The notes: generated by a model from the letters alone, not told the origin. A stretch of DNA of 6,368 nt from Bacteroidales bacterium (GCA_004552385.1 SFOL01000126.1:1-6368), one strand, 5' to 3'. Shown: positions 1 to 6,368, counted from the stretch's first letter. A program made the numbers and translations.

Positions 1-650
1 GCCTGCATGAGCTCTTCGATGCAAGCATACTCGGGAGCCTTCGGGTCGGTGGACTCGGAAGCCAGAGCGTTCAGAGCGGAGCCGCGGATGATGGGGGTGT
101 CGTCGCCCGGGAAGCCGTAGAAGGACAGAGTCTCGCGGACTTCCATCTCGACGAGCTCGAGCAGCTCTTCGTCGTCGACCTGGTCGACCTTGTTCAGGAA
201 GACGAGGACGGAAGGAACGTTAACCTGACGGGCCAGAAGCAGATGCTCCTTGGTCTGAGCCATGGGGCCGTCGGAAGCAGCGATGACCAGGATCGCGCCG
301 TCCATCTGAGCAGCGCCGGTGATCATGTTCTTGATGTAGTCAGCGTGGCCCGGGCAGTCGACATGGGCGTAGTGACGGCCCTTGATCTGGACGTTGTCTT
401 CGCCGGTCTTGTAGTTGTGGCCGATGCGGTCGTTGGTCTGGTACTCGACGTGAGCAGTGTTGATGGTGATACCACGTTCACGCTCTTCCGGAGCCTTATC
501 GATGGAAGAATAGTCGGTGTACTCAGCGTCGCCGAAGAAAGCCAGGTACTTGGTGATGGCTGCGGTCAGCGTGGTCTTGCCATGGTCGATGTGGCCGATG
601 GTACCAACGTTGACATGGGGCTTATCCTTAATAAAATGCTGTTTTGCCAT
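1..650 (-). CDS. tuf: Elongation factor Tu, N-terminal 216 residues (3' end outside window)
   Basis: EF-Tu is the cytosolic GTPase that carries aminoacyl-tRNA to the ribosomal A site. My translation starts MAKQHFIKDKPHVNVGTIGH and contains all the G-domain motifs: G1 GHIDHGKT (19-26), switch I RGITI (59-63, with T62), G3 DCPGH (98-102), G4 NKVD (153-156) and G5 around GSAL (about 190-193). The ATG is preceded by AAGGAGG (660-666) at a 9-nt spacing, so the start is secure. The gene runs off the left edge; domains II and III are not seen. Oddity: relative to E. coli EF-Tu there are 17 extra residues (about 76-92) between the HVEYQTNDR and HYAHVDCPGH stretches, in frame and with the same C-ending codon preference as the rest. 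It is the last visible gene of the str cluster, 116 nt after fusA, and has its own promoter in that gap. The identity is certain; the insertion is what stands out. Confidence 0.98.
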   Translation of the reverse strand, partial: MAKQHFIKDKPHVNVGTIGHIDHGKTTLTAAITKYLAFFGDAEYTDYSSIDKAPEERERGITINTAHVEYQTNDRIGHNYKTGEDNVQIKGRHYAHVDCPGHADYIKNMITGAAQMDGAILVIAASDGPMAQTKEHLLLARQVNVPSVLVFLNKVDQVDDEELLELVEMEVRETLSFYGFPGDDTPIIRGSALNALASESTDPKAPEYACIEELMQ

Positions 651-704
651 TTGGATTATCCTCCTTAGTTGATTCACTTACAGTATTATTTTTGCATCCT
701 CTTC

Positions 705-733
705 ATCATACACGACATTTGCCGATTTGACAA
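705..733 (-). promoter_or_regulatory. Sigma-A-type promoter for tuf in the fusA-tuf gap
   Basis: On the minus strand a -35 TTGTCA (728-733) is followed by a 17-nt spacer and a -10 TATGAT (705-710). Each hexamer has one mismatch to consensus. Transcription would start near 698, leaving a leader of about 48 nt before the tuf ATG. Separate tuf promoters are common in bacteria because EF-Tu is needed in excess over EF-G. No obvious terminator lies between fusA and this site, so tuf would be read both from this promoter and by read-through. Confidence 0.7.
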
Positions 734-766
734 GAAGAATTTCCAACGCAAACGGGTGCGGCGCGG

Positions 767-2845
<2,079 letters not shown>

Positions 2846-2863
2846 GCTGTTCTCCTTCTGTAA

Positions 2864-3334
2864 TTACCAGCGGAAGTGAGAGAACGCCTTGTTGGCCTCG
2901 GCCATCTTGTGGGTGTCTTCGCGCTTCTTGACGGCGGCACCCGTGTTGTTGCAGGCATCCATGATCTCGCCGGCGAGGCGCTCTCTCATGGTCTTCTCAC
3001 TTCTTGCACGACTATAGTTAGTCAGCCAGCGCAGACCAAGGGTCTGACGTCTTTCGGGCCGAACTTCAATAGGAACCTGATAGTTCGCACCGCCGACACG
3101 GCGGGTCTTGACTTCCACGGCCGGCATGATGTTTTCCATGGCGGTCTGGAAAGCCTCGAGACCAGACTTGCCGGTCTTCTCTTCCACGATCTGGAACGCA
3201 CCGTAGACGACCTTCTGGGCTACGCCCTTTTTGCCGTCGAGCATGATGCTGTTGACGAGCTTGGTCACCAGAACGGAACCGTAGATCGGATCGGGAAGGA
3301 TCTCTCTCTTGGGAACATTACCTCTTCTGGGCAC
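2864..3334 (-). CDS. rpsG: 30S ribosomal protein S7 (GTG start)
   Basis: S7 is a primary assembly protein of the 30S head; it binds the 3' major domain of 16S rRNA and lines the E site. I place the start at GTG 3334-3332, giving (V/M)PRRGNVPKREILPDPIYGS and exactly 156 residues, the usual bacterial length. An in-frame ATG at 3352 would add six residues (MKEGST), but its own codons form the AAGGAGGG ribosome binding site, so it is not a plausible initiator. Typical S7 sequences are present: RRVGGANYQVPIEVRPERR, LGLRWL and the C-terminal EDTHKMAEANKAFSHFRW. The gene follows rpsL after a 157-nt structured gap and precedes fusA by 18 nt. In E. coli, S7 represses its own operon by binding the rpsL-rpsG spacer; whether that happens here is unknown. 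Confidence 0.98.
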   Translation of the reverse strand: MPRRGNVPKREILPDPIYGSVLVTKLVNSIMLDGKKGVAQKVVYGAFQIVEEKTGKSGLEAFQTAMENIMPAVEVKTRRVGGANYQVPIEVRPERRQTLGLRWLTNYSRARSEKTMRERLAGEIMDACNNTGAAVKKREDTHKMAEANKAFSHFRW

Positions 3335-3341
3335 TGTGCTT

Positions 3342-3348
3342 CCCTCCT
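3342..3348 (-). promoter_or_regulatory. Ribosome binding site that fixes the rpsG GTG start
   Basis: On the minus strand AGGAGGG lies 7 nt before the GTG at 3334. Because it overlaps the codons just after the ATG at 3352, it supports initiation at the GTG and a 156-residue S7. Confidence 0.85.
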
Positions 3349-3373
3349 TCATAAAATGATTTCATAGGTACTT

Positions 3374-3392
3374 CGGAAGCCCATAGCTTCCG
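3374..3392 (-). promoter_or_regulatory. Hairpin in the rpsG leader
   Basis: A perfect 7-bp stem, CGGAAGC (3374-3380) with GCTTCCG (3386-3392), closes a 5-nt loop. Short outer pairing (GGTA at 3367-3370 with TGCC at about 3397-3400) could extend it. It ends about 26 nt upstream of the rpsG ribosome binding site. It has no U-run, so it is not a terminator. A role in translational control of S7 is possible but not shown. Confidence 0.45.
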
Positions 3393-3430
3393 TGGGTGCC
3401 TGCCAAGAGGTTCTTATCATAAATATATAT

Positions 3431-3467
3431 AAAAAACTCTCAGCAAGGCATTGCCTTGCACAAGGCA
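3431..3467 (-). terminator. Alternative hairpins with a U-run between rpsL and rpsG (attenuator-like)
   Basis: Read on the minus strand, three arms compete. TGCCTTG (3467-3461) pairs with CAAGGCA (3458-3452) to form hairpin A. The overlapping GCAAGGCA (3459-3452) pairs instead with TGCCTTGC (3450-3443) to form hairpin B, nominally 8 bp around one base, so in practice 7 bp or fewer. Hairpin B is followed after 6 nt (TGAGAG) by a run of six T (3436-3431). That gap is longer than in a standard rho-independent terminator, so at most I expect partial termination or a processing or pausing structure. It starts about 25 nt downstream of the rpsL stop codon. Confidence 0.4.
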
Positions 3468-3491
3468 GAATTGCGATGATAGCGGGAAGAA

Positions 3492-3917
3492 TTACTTCTT
3501 CTTGCCGGCCTTCGGGCGCTTTGCACCGTACTTGCTTCTGGCCTGCATACGGCCCTGAACGCCCTGGGTGTCGAGCGTACCACGGATGATGTGGTAACGG
3601 ACGCCAGGAAGGTCCTTGACACGGCCGCCGCGGATCAGAACGACGGAGTGCTCCTGCAGGTTGTGACCGACACCGGGAATGTAAGCGGAGACCTCGTAAC
3701 CGTTCGTCAGACGCACACGGGCGATCTTACGCAGGGCGGAGTTCGGCTTCTTCGGGGTGGTGGTACGAACAGCGGTGCAGACACCTCTCTTCTGAGGAGA
3801 AGACAGATCGGTGGTCCGGTTCTTCAGCGTGTTGACGCCCTTCTGCAGAGCAGGAGCGGTGGACTTGTAGGTCGACTGTTCTCTTCCCTTTCTTACCAGC
3901 TGGTTAAAAGTAGGCAT
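3492..3917 (-). CDS. rpsL: 30S ribosomal protein S12
   Basis: S12 sits at the interface side of the 30S decoding centre and influences accuracy. The 141-residue protein resembles the 138-residue Bacillus S12 rather than the 124-residue E. coli protein, because it carries the Gram-positive insertion (about residues 26-39) before SPQKRGVC. Conserved blocks are TTTPKKPNSALRK (52-64), GHNLQEHSVVLIRGGR (84-99) and KDLPGVRYH (from 101). The lysines matching E. coli K42 (K56 here) and K87 (K101) are unchanged, so the common streptomycin-resistance substitutions are absent. D102 matches the aspartate that RimO methylthiolates in some bacteria. The ATG is preceded by AAAGGAGG. A 6-bp hairpin (TGCTGC/GCAGCA, 3942-3956) lies just upstream of that site. 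The 78-nt gap to the L7Ae-like gene has no clear promoter or terminator, so the genes are probably co-transcribed. Confidence 0.99.
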   Translation of the reverse strand: MPTFNQLVRKGREQSTYKSTAPALQKGVNTLKNRTTDLSSPQKRGVCTAVRTTTPKKPNSALRKIARVRLTNGYEVSAYIPGVGHNLQEHSVVLIRGGRVKDLPGVRYHIIRGTLDTQGVQGRMQARSKYGAKRPKAGKKK

Positions 3918-3995
3918 GTTGTTCCTCCTTTCTCGGATTGTTGCTGCTGTGCAGCATGTATTTTATCCCGAAATATCACCGAAGAAATCTGCTTC

Positions 3996-4238
3996 TCAGC
4001 GAAGCAGCGCGGCGCACGCGGCGCCGACATGGATCTGGCAGAGCTTTCCGAGCTCCTTCATCGTGGCGACGGGGATGACCTCGACGCCCGCGTCCCGGCA
4101 CTGCCCGACCAGCGGCTCGCGCAGCATGGGGTCGGCGTCGTCCGCCACATAGACCGCGGCGACCCGCCCGGCCTTCAGCGCCTTGAGAACCTGCTTGGTC
4201 CCGATGAGCTTTCGATCGGTATGCAGCCGTTCCGGCAT
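3996..4238 (-). CDS. L7Ae-family K-turn RNA-binding protein (YbxF-like)
   Basis: This 80-residue protein belongs to the L7Ae/L30e/S12e/Gadd45 family. Family members bind kink-turn RNA; B. subtilis YbxF binds K-turns and associates with the ribosome, but its cellular role is not settled. The sequence covers the short single-domain fold: IGTKQVLKALKAGRVAAVYV (residues 13-32), then ADDADP, a middle helix, VEVIPVATMKELGKLC, and the ending IHVGAACAALLR. The GTKQ..KAL, DADP and LGK.C.I.VGAA positions match YbxF. The start ATG at 4238 is set by GGAGG (4246-4250) at a 7-nt spacing; a more upstream in-frame ATG at 4289 has no such site and falls at about the predicted transcription start. The location directly upstream of rpsL is the same as in Bacillus. 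It is the first gene of the transcript here. No K-turn was recognised in its short leader. Confidence 0.93.
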   Translation of the reverse strand: MPERLHTDRKLIGTKQVLKALKAGRVAAVYVADDADPMLREPLVGQCRDAGVEVIPVATMKELGKLCQIHVGAACAALLR

Positions 4239-4245
4239 TCTGACA

Positions 4246-4250
4246 CCTCC
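4246..4250 (-). promoter_or_regulatory. Ribosome binding site deciding the L7Ae-like start
   Basis: GGAGG on the minus strand lies 7 nt upstream of the ATG at 4238. This makes the 80-residue form much more likely than the 97-residue form beginning at 4289. Confidence 0.85.
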
Positions 4251-4295
4251 ATGGCAGACACGCGCAAATACGCAGGCAGGCCCACGCAAATATGG

Positions 4296-4324
4296 ATTAT
4301 AGCAGAAATCACGAACCGCGTCAA
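4296..4324 (-). promoter_or_regulatory. Strong sigma-A-type promoter of the str cluster
   Basis: On the minus strand a -35 TTGACG (4319-4324) is separated by 17 nt from a perfect -10 TATAAT (4296-4301), which is preceded by TGC to form an extended -10 element (TGCTATAAT). The expected start is near 4289, about 50 nt before the L7Ae-like ATG. This is the best promoter in the window and fits a highly expressed ribosomal protein operon. Confidence 0.88.
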
Positions 4325-4364
4325 CAAAAAATCGCGTAAAACAAAAATAAATTTTTCATTTTTC
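4325..4364 (-). promoter_or_regulatory. A/T-rich UP-element-like stretch
   Basis: Directly upstream of the -35 box lies a roughly 40-bp tract rich in A and T runs, broken only by a short GCG, which contrasts with the GC-rich surroundings. Such tracts contact the RNA polymerase alpha C-terminal domain at rRNA and ribosomal protein promoters. The assignment is by composition and position only. Confidence 0.55.
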
Positions 4365-4454
4365 CCTGCAGCGCCAGCGTTTTTCGCACTTTGGCAGAAT
4401 GAACAAAAGAAGTCCCGTCCCCCGCCCTGTCTTATGCCCGCCATTCGGAATTTC

Positions 4455-4489
4455 TATCCCGCGCCCGCTTGCCGCGCGGGCGCGGGATA
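4455..4489. repeat. Perfect 14-bp inverted repeat overlapping the flavoprotein promoter
   Basis: Positions 4455-4468 (TATCCCGCGCCCGC) and 4476-4489 are exact reverse complements around a 7-nt centre (TTGCCGC). No T-run follows on either strand, so it does not look like an intrinsic terminator. It covers the candidate -35 and most of the spacer of the promoter for the gene at 4535. This is the layout expected of a repressor operator or of a DNA or RNA structure that affects initiation. No regulator gene is nearby to name. Confidence 0.6.
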
Positions 4490-4498
4490 TGTTATACT
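4469..4498 (+). promoter_or_regulatory. Candidate promoter of the flavoprotein gene
   Basis: A -10 TATACT (4493-4498) is preceded by TGT, giving an extended -10 element. A weaker -35, TTGCCG (4469-4474), lies 18 nt upstream and exactly at the loop of the 14-bp inverted repeat. Transcription would start near 4505, about 30 nt before the ATG. The -10 is convincing; the -35 is only a 4/6 match. Between this site and the str promoter, positions 4365-4454 hold nothing I can identify. Confidence 0.6.
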
Positions 4499-4534
4499 GA
4501 GCTGTAAAACGCCTATGGAAAGGACGATTTTCCC

Positions 4535-5905
4535 ATGCAATATGATGTGATCATTATCGGCGCCGGCCCCGGCGGCATTTTTTCCGCCTACGAGCTCTCA
4601 AAGCTCTGTCCGGACAAGAAGATCGCCGTGTTTGAAGAGGGCCAGCCGCTCGAAAAGCGCAGATGTCCCATCGACGGCAAGACCGTCAAGCACTGCATCG
4701 GCTGCCCGACCTGCGCGATCATGAACGGCTTCGGCGGCGCAGGCGCGTTCTCCGACGGCAAATATAATCTGACGAACGACTTCGGCGGCACGCTGTACGA
4801 ATACATCGGCAAGAAGCAGGCCATGGAACTCATGCACTACGTCGACGAGATCAACGTCAGCCACGGCGGCGAGAACACGAAGCTCTATTCCACGGCCAAC
4901 AGCGCCTTCAAGACCAGATGCCTGCAGTGCGGCCTCCACCTGCTCGACGCCTCCGTCCGCCATCTCGGCACAGATATCAACTTCGTCGTGCTGAAAAACC
5001 TCTTTGCCGAGCTTGAGCCGAAGGTCGATTTCCACTTCCGCACCCCCGTGCGCAAGGTCCTGGCCAAGGACGGCGGCTACGAGATCGTCACCGACTCCGG
5101 CAGCCACACCTGCAGCCAGTGCATCATCTCCGTCGGCCGCAGCGGCAGCAAGTGGATGGAGAGCGTCTGCAGGGACCTCGCCATCGAGACCAAGTCCAAC
5201 CGCGTCGACATCGGCGTGCGCGTCGAGCTGCCCGCCGAAATTTTCAAGCACCTGACCGACGAGCTGTACGAGAGCAAGATCGTCTACAAGACCGAAAAAT
5301 ATCAGGATCTCGTCCGCACCTTCTGCATGAACCCGAAGGGCGCGGTCGTCACCGAGAACACCAACGGCATCGTCACCGTCAACGGCCACAGCTATGAGGA
5401 CCCGGCCAAGCAGACCGAGAACACCAACTTCGCCCTGCTCGTCTCCAAGCACTTCACCGAGCCCTTCAAGGACTCCAACGGCTACGGCGAGTCTATCGCG
5501 CGGCTTTCGAACATGCTCGGCGGCGGCGTCATGGTCCAGCGCTTCGGCGATCTCATCCGCGGCCAGCGCTCGACGCCCAAGCGCATCGAAAAGTCCTTCG
5601 TCACCCCGACGCTCTCCGCCACGCCCGGCGACCTCTCGCTCGTCATCCCGAAGCGCATTCTCGACGGCATCATCGAAATGATCTACGCCCTCGACAAGAT
5701 CGCCCCCGGCACGGCCAACGACGACACGCTGCTCTACGGCGTCGAGGTCAAGTTTTATAATATGGAGGTCTCCGTCGACGAAAACCTCGAGACCTCGCAC
5801 AAGGGCCTGTTCATCATCGGCGACGGCAGCGGCATCACCCACTCCCTCTCCCACGCCTCCGCCAGCGGCGTCTACGTCGCAAGATACCTCGCAAACGAAA
5901 CATGA
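4535..5905 (+). CDS. FAD-dependent dehydrogenase-like flavoprotein (COG2509-type), substrate unknown
   Basis: This 456-residue soluble protein has the architecture of the uncharacterised FAD-dependent dehydrogenases. The N-terminal Rossmann motif is GAGPGG (9-14), with an acidic pair E34-E35 at the end of the second strand, where FAD ribose is bound. The segment NGFGGAGAFSDGK (64-76) is typical of this group. The middle domain includes RTFCMNPKG (261-269) and VNGHSY (282-287). The C-terminal FAD motif is GLFIIGDGSGITHSLSHA (424-441). There is no signal peptide or membrane segment. It has 11 cysteines, including C44-X9-C54-X2-C57-X2-C60 and two further CxxC pairs (129/132, 193/196), which may bind metal or an Fe-S cluster or be redox active. 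The start is supported by AAAGGA (4519-4524) and by the motif lying at the very N-terminus. The gene is alone on its transcript, divergent from the str cluster and followed by a terminator. The family call is firm; reaction and substrate cannot be read from the sequence. Confidence 0.9.
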   Translation: MQYDVIIIGAGPGGIFSAYELSKLCPDKKIAVFEEGQPLEKRRCPIDGKTVKHCIGCPTCAIMNGFGGAGAFSDGKYNLTNDFGGTLYEYIGKKQAMELMHYVDEINVSHGGENTKLYSTANSAFKTRCLQCGLHLLDASVRHLGTDINFVVLKNLFAELEPKVDFHFRTPVRKVLAKDGGYEIVTDSGSHTCSQCIISVGRSGSKWMESVCRDLAIETKSNRVDIGVRVELPAEIFKHLTDELYESKIVYKTEKYQDLVRTFCMNPKGAVVTENTNGIVTVNGHSYEDPAKQTENTNFALLVSKHFTEPFKDSNGYGESIARLSNMLGGGVMVQRFGDLIRGQRSTPKRIEKSFVTPTLSATPGDLSLVIPKRILDGIIEMIYALDKIAPGTANDDTLLYGVEVKFYNMEVSVDENLETSHKGLFIIGDGSGITHSLSHASASGVYVARYLANET

Positions 5906-5907
5906 CC

Positions 5908-5936
5908 AAAAGCCTCCCTGCAAAGGGAGGCTTTTT
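5908..5936 (+). terminator. Rho-independent terminator after the flavoprotein gene
   Basis: AGCCTCCCT (5911-5919) and AGGGAGGCT (5924-5932) form a perfect 9-bp stem with a GCAA loop, followed by TTTT and preceded by AAA. It starts only a few bases after the TGA. Its stem resembles the terminal hairpin of the repeat elements that follow. Confidence 0.9.
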
Positions 5937-5945
5937 CCCGCCCAG

Positions 5946-6112
5946 GGCTCCCCTTTCAGGGGCCGATTCCCCCTATCAGGGGGAAATGTCCCGAAGGGAC
6001 AAAAGGGGCAGGGACGCTGTCAGCCGAAGGCTGACTGAGAGGTCGCCGCAAATTTGCAGCAACCTCTCCGTCTCGGCTCCGCCGAGCCGCCTCCCCTGGA
6101 AGGGAAGGCTTT
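5946..6112 (+). repeat. Palindrome-rich intergenic repeat element, copy 1 (composite)
   Basis: A chain of short hairpins fills this stretch: CCCCT/AGGGG (5950-5962), TTCCCCCT/AGGGGGAA (5967-5985), TGTCCC/GGGACA (5987-6001) and GTCAGCC/GGCTGAC (6019-6035). A longer stem GAGAGGT (6037-6043) / ACCTCTC (6062-6068) encloses the palindrome GCAAATTTGC. CTCGGC/GCCGAG (6072-6086) and a last, imperfect CCTCCCCT hairpin (6090-6108) follow. The final 45 bp (6068-6112) match copy 2 at 42 of 45 positions. No credible coding signal is present. The layout resembles non-coding, mobile-element-like palindromic repeats; orientation is given by the shared 3' module. Confidence 0.75.
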
Positions 6113-6129
6113 GAGGTGCGCACGCCAAT

Positions 6130-6263
6130 GGCTTCCCCTATGAGGGGAAGCTGTCGCCGCAAGGCGACTGATGAGGTGGACAGCGTCTCGTAAACGAAAC
6201 TGCCCCCACCTCATCCGTCTCGGCTTCGCCGAGCCACCTCCCCTGGAAGGGGAGGCTTTTTTT
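6130..6263 (+). repeat. Palindrome-rich intergenic repeat element, copy 2
   Basis: Hairpins in order: GCTTCCCCT/AGGGGAAGC (6131-6151), GTCGCC/GGCGAC with a GCAA loop (6153-6168), then a 10-bp stem GATGAGGTGG (6170-6179) / CCACCTCATC (6206-6215) around a 26-nt centre. CTCGGC/GCCGAG follows (about 6219-6233), and last CCTCCCCT/AGGGGAGG (6237-6255) with seven T. The two outer ends are near inverted repeats of each other (GCTTCCCCT versus AGGGGAGGC). It has the same orientation and overall plan as copy 1 but lacks the extra hairpins at 5966-6001. No transposase is present, so if mobile it would depend on enzymes encoded elsewhere. Confidence 0.78.
6237..6263 (+). terminator. Terminator-like end of repeat copy 2
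   Basis: The stem CCTCCCCT/AGGGGAGG with a GGA loop is followed by C and seven T (6257-6263), which is a functional-looking rho-independent terminator in the plus direction. It would serve as a backup for plus-strand transcripts that pass 5936. Confidence 0.65.
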
Positions 6264-6301
6264 GGGGGCGCATGCGGCAAGACTTCTGCGTTGACAGATG
6301 C

Positions 6302-6335
6302 AAAAAAGGAACCATCCGGGGGATGGTTCCTTTTT
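6302..6335 (-). terminator. Strong terminator, probably for the convergent minus-strand gene
   Basis: GGAACCATCC (6308-6317) and GGATGGTTCC (6321-6330) form a perfect 10-bp stem with a GGG loop. Flanking A-run (6302-6307) and T-run (6331-6335) extend the pairing to about 15 bp and make it usable in both directions. It lies 11 nt past the stop codon of the partial minus-strand gene, which is the expected distance. Confidence 0.88.
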
Positions 6336-6346
6336 GTTTGGGGCAC

Positions 6347-6368
6347 TTATTCGTACTGAGACCAGTCG
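6347..6368 (-). CDS. Last codons of an unidentified minus-strand gene (5' part outside window)
   Basis: The minus strand reads DWSQYE followed by TAA at 6349-6347, just before the strong terminator. Only six complete codons are visible, so the protein cannot be identified. The call rests on the terminator placement and an open frame to the edge; a different frame or no gene remains possible. Confidence 0.4.

Noticed and set aside
3412..3448. Possible internal promoter before rpsG (TTGCTG, A/T-rich stretch, TATGAT)
   Set aside because: The spacing is 19 nt and the -35 is weak, while the region is better explained by the hairpin and T-run. It is not strong enough to annotate.
4239..4289. K-turn in the leader of the L7Ae-like gene for autoregulation
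   Set aside because: I looked for two stems separated by a 3-nt bulge with tandem GA pairs and did not find a convincing one.
4175..4444. Minus-strand 89-codon open frame upstream of the L7Ae-like gene
   Set aside because: It would run through the str promoter and overlap the L7Ae-like gene; no ribosome binding site or family match was seen.
3591..4550. Plus-strand 319-codon open frame spanning rpsL, the L7Ae-like gene and the divergent intergenic region
   Set aside because: It crosses two firm minus-strand genes and both promoters, and has no family resemblance.
4598..5923. Long minus-strand open frame (441 codons) opposite the flavoprotein gene
   Set aside because: Its translation is low-complexity, rich in A, V, D and G, as expected from the reverse of C-ending codons. 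It extends through the terminator stem and has no promoter or matching family.
6186..6200. 13 of 14 bases shared between the centre of repeat copy 2 (CTCGTAAACGAAAC) and the 3' end of the flavoprotein gene (near 5888-5901)
   Set aside because: The match is short and could be chance; no surrounding similarity supports a captured gene fragment.
5946..6263. CRISPR-like array
   Set aside because: There are only two diverged units of unequal length made of hairpins, with no regular spacers and no cas genes.
5902..6359. Several small open frames in the repeat region on both strands (5902-6114 plus, 5956-6162 minus, 6020-6346 minus, 6171-6359 plus)
   Set aside because: They are translations of palindromic repeats, producing PLEGEA/PSRGGG-like residues. 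Such frames are often annotated as hypothetical proteins but have no coding support.

Overview
The window is about 6.4 kb of moderately high-GC chromosomal DNA, probably from a gut-type Clostridia bacterium. A member of the Oscillospirales is my best guess. The guess rests on Bacillota-style protein sequences (a 141-residue S12 with the Gram-positive N-terminal insertion, and an L7Ae-like gene directly before rpsL), strong AAGGAGG ribosome binding sites, and a type of palindromic intergenic repeat I associate with gut Clostridia. No species call is possible.

Left part (1-4238, minus strand): a str-type translation cluster. Read in the direction of transcription it is an L7Ae/YbxF-like K-turn RNA-binding protein, rpsL (S12), rpsG (S7), fusA (EF-G) and tuf (EF-Tu, running off the left edge). 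A near-consensus promoter with an extended -10 element and an A/T-rich upstream stretch (4296-4364) drives the cluster. A second good promoter (705-733) lies between fusA and tuf and would give extra EF-Tu transcript. The rpsL-rpsG gap contains several hairpins, two of them mutually exclusive. The rpoB-rpoC genes that precede this cluster in Bacillus are absent; a divergent gene lies there instead.

Middle part (4239-5936, plus strand): a divergent intergenic region, then one monocistronic gene for a 456-residue FAD-dependent dehydrogenase-like flavoprotein (COG2509-like, unknown substrate) with an unusual cysteine cluster. Its candidate promoter overlaps a perfect 14-bp inverted repeat. A rho-independent terminator follows the stop codon.

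Right part (5937-6368): no credible complete gene. It holds two diverged head-to-tail copies of a palindrome-rich repeat element, each a series of small hairpins and ending in the same 45-bp module. After them come a strong terminator and the last few codons of a convergent minus-strand gene.

Nothing here is a defence locus, CRISPR array or other clearly new multi-gene system. The items most worth a second look are the 17-residue insertion in the EF-Tu GTPase domain, the structured rpsL-rpsG spacer, the inverted repeat at the flavoprotein promoter and the composite repeat elements.
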